Shown: piece by piece, positions 47,549 through 57,470 of the stretch | Layout: the number at the start of each line of letters is the position of its first letter | How positions within the stretch are numbered: the first letter of the stretch is position 1 | Assembly: GCA_019359035.1 (NCBI GenBank) | Contig: JAHHIC010000064.1 | Coordinates: forward strand, 1 to 64,000 | DNA: 64,000 bases | Source: Scytonematopsis contorta HA4267-MV1 | GTDB taxonomy: Bacteria; Cyanobacteriota; Cyanobacteriia; Cyanobacteriales; Nostocaceae | Direction: 5' to 3' | Notes under the pieces: generated by a model | Seen by the model: only the letters and a program-made list of their open reading frames with translations | The model's database searches: none | Told to the model about the DNA's origin: nothing | Position numbers and translations under genes: made by a program

Positions 47549-48460
47549 ATGAGCGAACAATCAATAAACGGCAAAAGTAATGCTTTCCTCCTGATACTTT
47601 TGCCCATCTCGTTTGTAGTCATTTTCTTCGTTTCCACCTGGCGTTTTTGGCTGGGTCTAGGTTTGCTTGTTTTTGGCTTAAATTTCTGGACACAGTATAA
47701 ATGGCAACAATGGTGTCAGCAAATGAACCCATTGTTCTACGAAGCAGTTTTAGAAAGCCAAGGCAAAATTACGCCAATGGAATTAGCTGCAAAGGGCAAT
47801 TTTCCAGGTAATAAAGCAAAACGTTACCTAGATACAAAAGCCTCCGAATTCGGCGCAACTATTTATGATTCTCAAGACACAGGTAAAGTTTACTACTTTA
47901 TAACTGGCAGTATTCTTGGAAATATTTTAGATAGCAGCGAACCTCCCAAAGAGTTAGCCTCTCAACGTGTTGGTAAAACAGCGACAGCGCTTTTAGAACC
48001 ACCACCGAAGGTAAAAAAAGAGGAAAAAGTTCATACTGAATCCTTTTTAGAGCCAAAAGAAGAGAAAAAAGTTCATACTGAATTCTTTTCAGAGCAAACA
48101 CAAGAGGAAAAAGTTCACACTGAGTCCTTTCTAGAGCAAAAGCAAGAGGAAAAAGTTCACACTGAATCCCTTCTAGAGCAAAAGCAAGAGGAAAAAGTTT
48201 ATACAGAATCTCTTCCAGAGCAGACAGAAGAATTACCAGTGAAACAGCAAGCTCATGTTCCCTTAGAAAAACAATTAATTTTTGGCTCTTTGATTCAATC
48301 AGAGTTGGCAAAAAGGCTCAGTGTTTACTCCAGTACCGTATTTAAACGTAGAAACGACCCAGACTTTTCAGAATGGAGTCGTAACAGAGACCCAGACGGT
48401 ATTGCTTGGACATACTCCAGAAAAACTAAGGAGTTTTTTCCATTGGAAGAGAAGGGTTAG
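47549..48460 (+). CDS. Membrane protein with tandem charged repeats
   Basis: About 303 aa, function unknown. Two hydrophobic segments near the N-terminus (FLLILLPISFVVIFFVSTWRF and LGLGLLVFGLNF) are followed by a helical domain (ITPMELAAKGNFPGNKAKRYLDTKA, winged-helix-like). Then come about five copies of a 13-15 residue unit such as EEKVHTESFLEQKQ, and a final helical domain (SLIQSELAKRLSVYSSTVFKRRNDPDFSEW) with an HTH look. The two HTH-like domains and charged linker suggest a membrane-bound regulator. I chose ATG 47549 over TTG 47534. The IS607 element lies just upstream. Confidence 0.75.
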   Translation: MSEQSINGKSNAFLLILLPISFVVIFFVSTWRFWLGLGLLVFGLNFWTQYKWQQWCQQMNPLFYEAVLESQGKITPMELAAKGNFPGNKAKRYLDTKASEFGATIYDSQDTGKVYYFITGSILGNILDSSEPPKELASQRVGKTATALLEPPPKVKKEEKVHTESFLEPKEEKKVHTEFFSEQTQEEKVHTESFLEQKQEEKVHTESLLEQKQEEKVYTESLPEQTEELPVKQQAHVPLEKQLIFGSLIQSELAKRLSVYSSTVFKRRNDPDFSEWSRNRDPDGIAWTYSRKTKEFFPLEEKG

Positions 48461-48612
48461 GGAATGGGGAGTGGGGAATGGGGAGTGGGGAATGGGGAAT
48501 GGGGAATGGGAGTGGGGAGTGGGGGGTGGAGAATTGGGAGTAGAGAAATTTTAATCTCCCTCATCTCCCTCATATCCCTACTCCCTACTCCCTACTCCCC
48601 ACTCCCCACCCC
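48459..48612. repeat. STRR arrays (GGGGAAT/GGGGAGT and CTCCCTA types)
   Basis: Starting at the stop codon of the preceding gene, about 12 GGGGA(A/G)T words run to 48543. A block of CTCCCTA/CTCCCCA words (48556-48611) follows in the opposite sense. The two blocks can form a stem. The second block runs into the pyrD 3' end, encoding its last residues. Confidence 0.85.
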
Positions 48613-49725
48613 AATCGCTTCCGAAATGGACTTGAAACCTCGTTGTTCAAGTTTAGTAAGCAATCCTTGAAGAATGCGACGTACCATCATCGGTCCTTCG
48701 TAAATCCAACCTGTATAAACTTGTATTAGGCTTGCACCTGCCGTAATTTTTTCCCAAGCGTCATCTGATGTAAAAATACCTCCGACCCCTATTATCGGTA
48801 TTTCTCCTTTGGTCTGCTGCCAAATATACCGTATTATTTCCGTAGAACGCTCACGTACAGGAGCACCACTAATTCCACCTGCTTCATCTTGAGGTGAATT
48901 ACCTGTTTGAGAAATCATCAGTGTTTTTAGTCCATCACGACGAATGGTGGTGTTAGTGGCTATGATTCCTGCTAGTTGATAAGTTTTTGCTAGAGATATA
49001 ATGTCTAAGATTGCCTCCCATTCTAGGTCAGGTGCAATCTTGACAAATATTGGTTTACGTGCATTGTTTTCTTGCAGCAAGGCGTCTAGGATGGAACTGA
49101 GCATTTTTGCATCTTGAAGCTGCCTCAGTCCCGGAGTGTTGGGAGAAGAGACATTAACAACAAAGTAATCTCCCAAGTTTTTGAGTAAGCGAAAGCTGTT
49201 GAGATAATCGATTGCAGCTTCTTGAAGGGGAGTTATTTTAGATTTACCTAAATTAATACCTATAGGTACTGATGGGGGATTGGTTCTTTGGAGTTGTAAA
49301 AGCCTTGCAGCTAAAGCTTCTGCACCACAATTGTTAAAACCCATGCGATTTAGTGCGGCTTTGTCTTGCGGTAAACGAAACAATCGGGGACGGGGATTTC
49401 CAGGTTGAGCATGAAAAGTAACTGTACCGAGTTCTGCAAAACCAAAACCAAGGCTTGACCAAATTCCAGCAGCTATGCCATCTTTATCAAACCCCGCAGA
49501 TAAACCTAAAGGATTCGGAAATGTAGAGTCAAACAGATTTTGCTCTAAACGTCTATCGTGCAAACACAAAGAATTTTCTAGGCGACTTTTTGCCCAGCTT
49601 GCGCTCTGATTATTCGGTTGTGATAACCAATTGAAACTTTTAATCGTCAAAGAGTGCAGCGATTCTGGGTCTGCTTTCAAAAAATTAAACAAAAACGGGC
49701 GAATTGCAAATTGATAGATATCCAA
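48592..49725 (-). CDS. pyrD: Dihydroorotate dehydrogenase (quinone), class 2
   Basis: Membrane-associated FMN enzyme of pyrimidine synthesis, 377 aa. The N-terminal helical extension ([31 protein letters not shown]) for quinone binding marks class 2. Core: [37 protein letters not shown], the catalytic Ser of [22 protein letters not shown], and the FMN-phosphate end [27 protein letters not shown]. The last residues GVGSGE and the stop come from GGGGTGGGGAGTGGGGAG of the adjoining STRR array. Confidence 0.95.
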   Translation of the reverse strand: MDIYQFAIRPFLFNFLKADPESLHSLTIKSFNWLSQPNNQSASWAKSRLENSLCLHDRRLEQNLFDSTFPNPLGLSAGFDKDGIAAGIWSSLGFGFAELGTVTFHAQPGNPRPRLFRLPQDKAALNRMGFNNCGAEALAARLLQLQRTNPPSVPIGINLGKSKITPLQEAAIDYLNSFRLLKNLGDYFVVNVSSPNTPGLRQLQDAKMLSSILDALLQENNARKPIFVKIAPDLEWEAILDIISLAKTYQLAGIIATNTTIRRDGLKTLMISQTGNSPQDEAGGISGAPVRERSTEIIRYIWQQTKGEIPIIGVGGIFTSDDAWEKITAGASLIQVYTGWIYEGPMMVRRILQGLLTKLEQRGFKSISEAIGVGSGE

Positions 49726-49732
49726 CTTAGTG

Positions 49733-49889
49733 GTGATTGGTGATTGGGAATTGGGAATTGGGAATTGGGAATTGGGAATTGGGGATTGGGAATTGGGGAT
49801 TGGGGATTGGGGATTGGTAATAACTACCCATTACCCATTACCCATTACCCATTACCCATTACCCATTACCCATTACCAATTACCAATTA
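49733..49889. repeat. STRR arrays (TTGGGAA and CCATTAC heptamers)
   Basis: TTGGGAA/TTGGGGA words, about 10 copies (49734-49817), followed by about nine ACCCATT words (49827-49889). Perfect seven-base periodicity. They lie between the divergent pyrD and GAF sensor genes, so both promoters must be very short or lie within the repeats. Confidence 0.9.
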
Positions 49890-49957
49890 CCTTTTGAATT
49901 TTTGAGTGTTTTTCTGGGCATCTTATATAGTAGCAAGTTAGGTTTATAAATCATCAG

Positions 49958-52807
49958 ATGGGGCAGCATCAGAAACAATCGGCCGCCGAACAACAGATTT
50001 CTTCCTTGGGGCGCATTCTCCAGAGTCTCCGGGAGGAAGATAATGTTGAAGCTCTGATAGAAACTACTATTTCTTATATCAAAGAGCAGTTTGAATACAG
50101 TTTGATTTGGATTGCGCTTTACGACCGCCTGGAACACATATTATTTGGTAAAGACGGTTTTACACCCGGAGGTGACACCACTTTTTTGAGACAGCGGTTG
50201 GTTCTCAGTCCTGGAGATTTATTAGAACAAGTTGTGATTGAGCAACGTCCCTTAGGTGTGGCGGATTTACGTGCGGAACACCGAGCTGAAGAATGGCAAG
50301 ATTTGGCTACTAAGTATGGCATCCAAGGGACAATAATTTTGCCAATTCGACATAGAGACCGTTGTTTAGGCGTATTATTACTGGGTTCGCAACGCTGGGG
50401 TTTTTCCCAAATCACAGAGGAAAAAGCACGATTGGGCATAGTTTTAGGCGAACTTGGTATAAGGCTTTGCCATCAGGAGATGGAATTACAACACAAGCAA
50501 ACCAAACGTCTTGAAGAGCCTTTGCTGCGTTTGTTAGAAAATGTACAAACTCAAAGCAAGTTAGAACAAAAATTAGAAACGGTGACTCACTCAACCCATG
50601 ATTTTGTTAGTCCCGGACGTACTCATATTTACTGGTTTGAACCGGAAGGGCGTTATTTTTGGCGTCGAACTAGCAACCAGTTTCTTAAGACAAACTTGCA
50701 TGTCGATAAGCAAGCAGGGGGAATTACAGCATTAGAATTGAGTGATTTTTACTACGCTTTAGCGGCAAATCAGCTTGTGTGGATTGGTGAGGCTCGTAGT
50801 TCGCTAAAAAGTAATTTTACCCTTGCTGTTCTACAAAAATTATCGGTACGTAGTATTCTTGCAGCTCCGATTATTTGTCAAAAAAATTTATTGGGTTTTT
50901 TAGCGGTAGAAGCCAAAGAACCTCGTATTTGGACGGAAAATGATAAAAATTTTCTAAAAGCTGCTGCTGGTTTGATTTCCTTAACTTCTCCAAACGAAAG
51001 TGTAGAAAAAGGTATTAAACAAATTCAATCTAGCGCTGAATTAAATGCTCTCATTGCTCAAGCTATTTATAGCGATAATGATGTTGAAAAAGTTTTACGT
51101 AATTGTGGAGAAAAGGTCGTAGAAAAATTTGGTACTGTTGGGTTTTTACTATTGCAGTACGATGCTGAGCAAAATAATTATCAAATTTTATACCAAAGTC
51201 AACCGCAAAATCGTCGCGGCTTAACTTGGACATTAGATGCTCTCAAACAAGTAGATTGGGAATTGCTACGTCAAGCAGAAACCAGTGTGGCAATTGAAAA
51301 TTTAGAGTCAGATTTGCGGTTTTATAATTGGAGTACCCCATTATTAAAACAGGGGGTACGCTCACTTTTAATTGGTAACTGTACTCCAGGAAAATCCCCT
51401 TTAGCAGTATTGGTGATTGCTTCAGAAACTAATCGTGCTTGGACAACTCAAGAAAAAGAAATTCTTTGGGGTGTGAGTCAACAAATTGGAGTGGTTGTTC
51501 GACAATGGCAATTACAAACCAACAAAGAACAGCAGCAGCAAATTTTACAAAGTTTTCAGGAATGTTTACGTAATTTGGAAGCTGCTCAAAGCAATGAAAA
51601 TAACACTGCCAAAACTGAAGAAAATTATTTAGAGCGTACAGCGCTAGAACAAATAGCAAAAGTTCTTGACTGTCCTTTGGCAATATTACTTGCTTGGATG
51701 CCCGGACAGTTATACGCACAAATTATACCTGGAGTCATTGCAAATAATCGTTTCGCTATTAAGTTAGATTCTGGTATCCCTATACTCGCAGAAGCTTTAA
51801 TTCAGTGGGGACTAGAAAATGAAGGAGTATTGACACTAAAGGTGGAAAATCTACCAGAACAAACCCGAAAATGGTTTCATGGTGTTGATATTGGTCAAAT
51901 ATTGGTTTTAGCTTTACGCACTTCTGCTGATTTTCAAGTAACAGGGGTAGTAGTATTAGCAGACCATCAACAACGTCAGTGGTCGGAACAAAGCCTTAAT
52001 GCAACAGAAACTCTTGTTTGTCAACTTGCATGGTCGCGAAGATGGATACAAGTTACCAAATATTTGTCATCACGAACCGATAAATTACAACAACTTAATT
52101 GGTTTAAATATCGTCGTCTTGAAGAAATTCACAGAACAACAACCCAGCTATTAAAACAATTGCACGATTTAGGTATCCCTCGTGAAGAACTTAGTCAAAT
52201 GCGTTACCAACAATTGCTGCGACAATTAGACCAAACTACTATCACGATGAATGCTTTATTAAAAAACGAAAATTGGGAGTTACGTTTTGCTACCGAAAGT
52301 ATGCCAATTGCGAGTTTGCTCAAACGTTCTTTGGAACGAGTGGATAACTTACTTAAGCAGCAAAAATTATGGGTAGGAGTGCATGGTTTAGGACAAGAAG
52401 AACAAGATAGTTCCGAAAACAATTATTCAGCTTTGCCACAGTCAACCCTTATGATTAGCGGAGATATTGCGAAAATTGAATTGGTTATTTATGAATTATT
52501 GCTTTGGGCTGGTTACCGTTCTAATAGTGGAGGTCGAATAGACATTTGGTGTCGTCGTTTAGACGAGCAAGCTTTAGAAGTTTCTATAACCGATAATGGT
52601 GCTATTGACCCTCTAATGCTGGCAGAATTACATGAAGAAAATCCTGTTGATATTTTAGCTGTTTCTATTCTCAAACACTTACCTGCTTTACACTTGGTAA
52701 TTTGCCAAAGGATAATAAAGCAGCTTAAAGGAGAATTATCTTTTTACCAACTACCTGATGGTCGTGTCGTTAGTCGATTATTGTTGCAATTGGCGAAAAG
52801 TAAATAA
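49958..52807 (+). CDS. GAF-domain sensor protein with kinase-like C-terminus
   Basis: 949 aa. At least three GAF-like domains are visible: about 20-175 ([37 protein letters not shown]), about 215-345 ([13 protein letters not shown] to [32 protein letters not shown]), about 360-525, and a possible fourth at 565-690. The C-terminal part has a kinase-like helical segment ([24 protein letters not shown], one His) and a degraded ATPase ([11 protein letters not shown] but no clear G2 glycines). It probably signals by partner binding rather than phosphorylation, or is a divergent histidine kinase. No response regulator is adjacent. It is preceded by an STRR array. Function unknown. Confidence 0.82.
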   Translation: MGQHQKQSAAEQQISSLGRILQSLREEDNVEALIETTISYIKEQFEYSLIWIALYDRLEHILFGKDGFTPGGDTTFLRQRLVLSPGDLLEQVVIEQRPLGVADLRAEHRAEEWQDLATKYGIQGTIILPIRHRDRCLGVLLLGSQRWGFSQITEEKARLGIVLGELGIRLCHQEMELQHKQTKRLEEPLLRLLENVQTQSKLEQKLETVTHSTHDFVSPGRTHIYWFEPEGRYFWRRTSNQFLKTNLHVDKQAGGITALELSDFYYALAANQLVWIGEARSSLKSNFTLAVLQKLSVRSILAAPIICQKNLLGFLAVEAKEPRIWTENDKNFLKAAAGLISLTSPNESVEKGIKQIQSSAELNALIAQAIYSDNDVEKVLRNCGEKVVEKFGTVGFLLLQYDAEQNNYQILYQSQPQNRRGLTWTLDALKQVDWELLRQAETSVAIENLESDLRFYNWSTPLLKQGVRSLLIGNCTPGKSPLAVLVIASETNRAWTTQEKEILWGVSQQIGVVVRQWQLQTNKEQQQQILQSFQECLRNLEAAQSNENNTAKTEENYLERTALEQIAKVLDCPLAILLAWMPGQLYAQIIPGVIANNRFAIKLDSGIPILAEALIQWGLENEGVLTLKVENLPEQTRKWFHGVDIGQILVLALRTSADFQVTGVVVLADHQQRQWSEQSLNATETLVCQLAWSRRWIQVTKYLSSRTDKLQQLNWFKYRRLEEIHRTTTQLLKQLHDLGIPREELSQMRYQQLLRQLDQTTITMNALLKNENWELRFATESMPIASLLKRSLERVDNLLKQQKLWVGVHGLGQEEQDSSENNYSALPQSTLMISGDIAKIELVIYELLLWAGYRSNSGGRIDIWCRRLDEQALEVSITDNGAIDPLMLAELHEENPVDILAVSILKHLPALHLVICQRIIKQLKGELSFYQLPDGRVVSRLLLQLAKSK

Positions 52808-52811
52808 TTTA

Positions 52812-52849
52812 TAGCCAACAGTCATCAGTCAACAGTCAACAGTCAACTT
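52812..52849. repeat. STRR heptamer array (CAACAGT/CATCAGT)
   Basis: Five CA(A/T)CAGT words between the GAF sensor and the small DUF2256 gene. Confidence 0.75.
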
Positions 52850-52854
52850 CAATT

Positions 52855-53016
52855 ATGGGACGACAAATTTCAAAATCTAATCTGCCTGAAAAAATCTGTC
52901 CCGTGTGTCAACGTCCTTTTACTTGGCGTAAAAAATGGGCAGATTGCTGGGATGATGTTAAATATTGCTCAGAGCGTTGTCGTCGTCGCCGCTCAACAGC
53001 TACAAATGAGGAGTAG
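52855..53016 (+). CDS. DUF2256 zinc-finger-like protein, 53 aa
   Basis: Small cytoplasmic protein. The translated sequence has [17 protein letters not shown] and [16 protein letters not shown]: two CxxC-like pairs with aromatic and basic residues, the DUF2256 signature. It probably binds zinc and nucleic acid, but its role is unproven. DUF2256 genes often occur beside photolyase-related genes; none is seen here. ATG 52855 follows the STRR array directly. Confidence 0.9.
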   Translation: MGRQISKSNLPEKICPVCQRPFTWRKKWADCWDDVKYCSERCRRRRSTATNEE

Positions 53017-53087
53017 GAAGTAGGGAGTAGAATAAATGCGAATTGCTAGTAACTCCTTACTCCCAGTAAAAATATACGAGGTTACAG

Positions 53088-54029
53088 GTGCAACCTAAGT
53101 TAATTATTCATGGTGGTGCTGGTAGTTCCCTCCACGGTAAAGGTGGGGTGGAAGCAGTACGCAAATCTCTTTACAGCGTTTTGGAAGAAGTTTATTCTCT
53201 TCTTCTATCTGGTACTAGTGCTAAAGAAGCGGTGATTCGGGGTTGTCAATTGTTGGAAGATGACCCCCGTTTTAATTCTGGTACTGGTTCAGTGTTGCAA
53301 TCTGATGGTCAAATTAGGATGAGCGCTTCCTTAATGGATGGTGCTTCTCAATGTTTCAGTGGTGTGATTAATGTCTCGCGGGTAAAAAATCCCATTGACT
53401 TGGCACAATTTTTACAGTCTTCCCCCGACCGAGTACTGTCAGATTCTGGCTCCGCTGAATTGGCACGAGAGTTACAAGTTCCCACCTACGACGCTCTAAC
53501 TGATTTACGTTTGCAAGAATGGATTCAAGAGCGTCAGGGCAACTTTCAAAAAGCAATGGCTGGAGTGGTTGCTGAACCTGAACTCGCGGAAGCTGGTAGT
53601 GCTGGACGCGGTACTATTGGTGTGGTTGCTTTAGATACTCAGGGTAGGCTGGCTGCTGGTACTTCTACTGGTGGTAAAGGCTTTGAACGTATTGGTCGTG
53701 TTAGCGATTCTGCTATGCCAGCTGGAAATTATGCTACACGAAATGCGGCCGTCAGTTGTACTGGTATTGGAGAAGACATTATTGATGAGTGTTTAGCAGC
53801 AAAGATTGTTATACGTGTTACAGATGGCATGTCTCTTGAAGATGCGATGAGACGCTCTTTTATAGAAGCAGAACAAAATAAAAGGGACTTAGGAGCAATT
53901 GCCTTGGATGTCACCGGTGCCATTGCTTGGGGTAAAACCAGCGAGGTCATACTCGTGGCTTACCACGACGGTGAAAAAATGGCAGATACTTTAGAACTAC
54001 CTTTTGGGATGGAGGTTGGTGTGATTTAA
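53088..54029 (+). CDS. Isoaspartyl peptidase/L-asparaginase (Ntn hydrolase)
   Basis: 313-aa precursor of the plant-type asparaginase family. MQPKLIIHGGAGSSLHG opens it. It cleaves itself before Thr176 (SAGRG-TIGVVALD), giving alpha and beta subunits with Thr as nucleophile. The surrounding GTSTGGKGFERIGRVSDSAMPAGNYA supplies the substrate pocket. It removes isoaspartyl or beta-aspartyl dipeptides, possibly including cyanophycin breakdown products; the latter is inferred. GTG start at 53088. Confidence 0.93.
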   Translation: MQPKLIIHGGAGSSLHGKGGVEAVRKSLYSVLEEVYSLLLSGTSAKEAVIRGCQLLEDDPRFNSGTGSVLQSDGQIRMSASLMDGASQCFSGVINVSRVKNPIDLAQFLQSSPDRVLSDSGSAELARELQVPTYDALTDLRLQEWIQERQGNFQKAMAGVVAEPELAEAGSAGRGTIGVVALDTQGRLAAGTSTGGKGFERIGRVSDSAMPAGNYATRNAAVSCTGIGEDIIDECLAAKIVIRVTDGMSLEDAMRRSFIEAEQNKRDLGAIALDVTGAIAWGKTSEVILVAYHDGEKMADTLELPFGMEVGVI

Positions 54030-54034
54030 CATCT

Positions 54035-54062
54035 GTAGAGACGCGATTTATCGCGTCTCTAC
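54035..54062. repeat. Perfect palindromic repeat (28 bp)
   Basis: GTAGAGACGCGAT, TT, ATCGCGTCTCTAC: perfect 13-bp arms. It lies just after the isoaspartyl peptidase stop and before convergent glmU, and could act as a bidirectional terminator. It is the single-copy form of the 17699-17952 array. Confidence 0.95.
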
Positions 54063-54074
54063 ACACAGAAATTT

Positions 54075-55427
54075 TTATTTTTTGTCTAATTTCCAACCTT
54101 CTTTGATGACTTGACGGCTACGAGCAATTACTAAACAGTTGTCACTTACATCTTCAGTGATTGTTGAACCTGCTGCGATGTAAACGTCATTACCCAAGTT
54201 TAGAGGAGCAACTAAAACACTATTGGAACCTGTTTTTGTCCGGTCACCAATTTTTGTTGGGTGTTTTTTAACGCCGTCGTAGTTGGCAGTGATAGTTCCT
54301 GCACCTATGTTAACTTTTGTTCCTGCTGTAGTATCACCTAAATAAGATAAATGGGCGACATTGCTATATTCGCCCATCTTTGTATTTTTCAATTCTACAA
54401 AATTACCAATACGACAATTAGCACCAACTTCCGCATGACCTCGTAAATGGGCATAGGGGCCAACTTTGGTTCCAGCATTAATGGTGCTATCTGTTATCAC
54501 AGAGTACATCACTGTGGCATTTTCACCTATGTAACTGTTTTCTATCAAACTTCCTGGACCAATGCGACTACCTGTTTTTATTACTGTTTTGCCCCGTAAA
54601 TGAGAAGATGGCTCTATGATTACATCTGGTTGTAATTCAACAGTTTCATCAATTGTGATGCTGTTGGGGTCGATTAAGGTAATGCCAGCGGCCATCCATT
54701 TTTCTTTTATTCGCTGTTGCAAGATGTCGTAGGCGTTAGCTAGTTGTAGACGGTCGTTAATACCAAGGATTTCTTGGTAATCTTCAACATCCACCGACAT
54801 TACAGGTGAAACTTGAGTTACTGCATCTGTAAGGTAATATTCTTTTTGGGCGTTGTTTGTTCCCAAGTGTGGTAAACACAAGGCTAAATCTGTCCAACGG
54901 AAACAGTATACCCCAGCGTTAATGCGGCGATTCTGTTTTTGGGCAGCTGTACAATCCTTATCTTCGACTATTTGTTGAACAATGTTTTCACCATTACAAA
55001 AAACACGGCCATAACCTTTGGGGTCTGGGAGTTGCGCTGTGAGAATTGTGGCGGCATTTTGGTTTTCTTGGTGGACTTGCAACAGTTGTTTAAGGGTTTC
55101 TGTACGAAGTAAGGGTACGTCCCCATTCAACACCAACAAATCACCTGTGTAACCTTCTAAATGGGGGAGTAACTGCTGGATAGCATGACCAGTCCCTAGT
55201 TGTTCTGTCTGTAGAACAAATTCTAAATTGCTAACGTGTTTTAAAGCAGCTTCAACAGATTCTGCTTGATAGCCCACTATTGCCATTTGCCTTGAGGGTG
55301 CAAGTGGCTTGACACTTTCGATTACTCTTTCAACGAGTGACCGTCCACCTAAAGTATGTAAAACTTTGGGTAAATTCGATTTCATGCGTGTGCCGCGTCC
55401 CGCTGCCAGAATTGCTACAACTACCAT
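54075..55427 (-). CDS. glmU: Bifunctional GlmU (GlcN-1-P acetyltransferase / UDP-GlcNAc pyrophosphorylase)
   Basis: Makes UDP-GlcNAc for peptidoglycan and lipopolysaccharide. 450 aa. N-terminal uridylyltransferase with [30 protein letters not shown], and GVYCFRW. C-terminal left-handed beta-helix with the hexapeptide run ([34 protein letters not shown]) and the acetyltransferase His/Lys region [24 protein letters not shown]. Both activities look complete. Confidence 0.95.
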   Translation of the reverse strand: MVVVAILAAGRGTRMKSNLPKVLHTLGGRSLVERVIESVKPLAPSRQMAIVGYQAESVEAALKHVSNLEFVLQTEQLGTGHAIQQLLPHLEGYTGDLLVLNGDVPLLRTETLKQLLQVHQENQNAATILTAQLPDPKGYGRVFCNGENIVQQIVEDKDCTAAQKQNRRINAGVYCFRWTDLALCLPHLGTNNAQKEYYLTDAVTQVSPVMSVDVEDYQEILGINDRLQLANAYDILQQRIKEKWMAAGITLIDPNSITIDETVELQPDVIIEPSSHLRGKTVIKTGSRIGPGSLIENSYIGENATVMYSVITDSTINAGTKVGPYAHLRGHAEVGANCRIGNFVELKNTKMGEYSNVAHLSYLGDTTAGTKVNIGAGTITANYDGVKKHPTKIGDRTKTGSNSVLVAPLNLGNDVYIAAGSTITEDVSDNCLVIARSRQVIKEGWKLDKK

Positions 55428-55569
55428 AATCAGCTTTGAGTTAAATGCGCTTTTGGGCTTTGTCTGTAAAGACGGCTCAAATGATACCCGATTACGTCGA
55501 AAACCGAAATGTCATTGGCTTACAACATCAATAGCTTACAACATCAAATGCTTATAAAACATCAATGAT

Positions 55570-56805
55570 TTACAACAAGAGTTCACCACGAGAACAAATA
55601 AACTCTGCAAATTGTTCCATAAGTTTGGGGTTACGCCAACCTTTGGAAGTTTCTTCAGCCATAACACTTAAGGCTTCTTGTGTTGTAAAAGCTCTTTTGT
55701 AAGGTCTTTCACTGGTTAAAGCATCAAAGATATCTATAATCTGGAATACTTGTGCCAAATAAGGGATATCGTTATTTTTTAATCCATCAGGATAACCCGA
55801 ACCATTCCATTTTTCATGGTGATGGCGAATTATAGGAATTACACCCCGCATACTACGTAATGGTTGACAAATTTTTTCGCCAATCAAAACGTGCTGCTGC
55901 ATAATTTCCCACTCTCCAGGGGAGAGCTTACCTTGTTTTAATAATACTGCATCTGGGATACCCACCTTACCAATATCATGAAGATACCCCCCCCATATCA
56001 AATCGCGAATCTGGTTACGTGAAAGATTCAGATACGCACCAAAAGCTTTTCCTAATCGAGAAAGTCGTTCGCAGTGGTCACCAGTATTAGGGTCGCGGCT
56101 TTCAATAGCCCTAGCTATCGAAAATAAGACTTGTTCTGCATGGTCTAAATCTTCATTCAAACGTTTCTGATGTACTAAAGATTTTACGCGAGCAGCTAAT
56201 TCTACTCGGTCAAATGGTTTACTTAAGAAATCATCAGCCCCGGCTTCAATCCCTCGAATACGAGAGCGTCTATCATTTAAAGCTGTGATAAAAATGACTG
56301 GAATTAACCTAGTCAGTTCATCCTGCTTAAGTCGCTGACACACCTCAAACCCATCCATCCCAGGCATCATCACATCCAGCAAAATTAAATCCGGTTGTTT
56401 GAGCCTTACCAGTTCTATAGCAGTCAAACCGCTGTCGGCTTCTATGACTTCATAACCCTCCATCGCTAACAAAGCCACAGCAGTCATGCGGCTAGCAGCG
56501 TGGTCATCAACAACTAATACTTTTGGCACATCAGAATCAAAGTCATCAATAAGCGAATCTTTGGCTTGCGCCGAATTAGATATTAGTAAATTATCATCAT
56601 CAGATTCACTTTGTGTCATTTGCGAAGGCAAAGCATCGGTCTCTTTGAGCATTAAGTCTTGTCTACATAAATTTGAAGAATAATTATTCACATCTTGTAG
56701 TTGATAGGTATCTTTGGAAATAATTGACTTTGCTATGTTTAGGGGGTTTAACCCTCTAATTTTTCTTCCGCTAGAGCCTATGTACTTGGATGTCCATTGA
56801 ACCAC
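55570..56805 (-). CDS. Response regulator with HD-GYP phosphodiesterase domain
   Basis: 411 aa in the longest frame. An N-terminal Ser/Asp-rich tail leads to a receiver (about 92-210) with VLVVDDHAAS and the acceptor Asp in LILLDVMMPGMDGFE. An HD-GYP domain follows: HCERLSRLGKAFG, YLHDIGKVGIPD (HD pair), VIRHHHEKWNGSGYPDGL (here IIRHHHEKWNGSGYPDGL). It likely degrades cyclic di-GMP when phosphorylated. The GTG at 56805 is the furthest upstream start; ATG 56652 is an alternative that leaves the receiver intact. No partner kinase in this window is adjacent. Confidence 0.92.
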   Translation of the reverse strand: MVQWTSKYIGSSGRKIRGLNPLNIAKSIISKDTYQLQDVNNYSSNLCRQDLMLKETDALPSQMTQSESDDDNLLISNSAQAKDSLIDDFDSDVPKVLVVDDHAASRMTAVALLAMEGYEVIEADSGLTAIELVRLKQPDLILLDVMMPGMDGFEVCQRLKQDELTRLIPVIFITALNDRRSRIRGIEAGADDFLSKPFDRVELAARVKSLVHQKRLNEDLDHAEQVLFSIARAIESRDPNTGDHCERLSRLGKAFGAYLNLSRNQIRDLIWGGYLHDIGKVGIPDAVLLKQGKLSPGEWEIMQQHVLIGEKICQPLRSMRGVIPIIRHHHEKWNGSGYPDGLKNNDIPYLAQVFQIIDIFDALTSERPYKRAFTTQEALSVMAEETSKGWRNPKLMEQFAEFICSRGELLL

Positions 56806-57470
56806 AAAGGCACTCCAATTTTCAAAACAGTTAACAGTTTTTAATTGAAATAAAGCAGCTTAGTTACAAGGTGCTTATGATAGTGCGTATTTATTATATT
56901 TACGCGCTTTGAAGTTACAAATTTTAGATACTAACATCACTAGCTTATTATGAGTTTTTATAACTTGGGTAAAATGGCAGCCATAGTTACCTAATTTAAT
57001 TCCAGTATGGTCAATTCGCGTAAATGTTAAATCAGGTTTTTCACGGAGATTTATTATCATAATAAATTAAAGAAGAAAAAGTGGTACTGGCTAGATTTGT
57101 ATCAGCAATTTCGAGTTAGTTACTCAAAAAATGCGATGACGGACAGATTAGCTAAGCAATTTTACTATCAAGCAATGAAATTCATCAAATCATGTTTATT
57201 TATCCTTGGGTAGTGGCTTTTGCCTTGTACTCTTAGTGATTTGTATCACAAATAATGCGTAAGCGACGATGTAACAAAAAAAAATTTTTTAGTATAAAAA
57301 ACTACATTTATGGGTGCGCGGGTAGGGTTCATATAGTTTTCTAAAAAAATAAAATAGCCTTCTATCCTTTATTAGATAAAGCTAGCGGCTTCATGCGGGG
57401 TAATACCCTGCACCCCCTATATTAAGCTATAGATGAAACTATTTCTTAGTACTAATTTAAACAGCAATTG
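56806..57470. other. Intergenic, no convincing gene
   Basis: 665 bp of AT-rich sequence. A 61-codon minus-strand frame (56875-57060, MIINLREKPDLTFTRIDHTG) is open but has no clear family. No RNA recognised. It includes a run of A and T near 57280-57300 and a GC-rich hairpin-like patch near 57391-57415. Confidence 0.45.

Noticed and set aside
56875-57060. 61-codon minus-strand frame MIINLREKPDLTFTRIDHTG
   Set aside because: Short, no recognised family and no clear ribosome site; listed only as part of the intergenic region. It could be a real small gene, but support is too weak.
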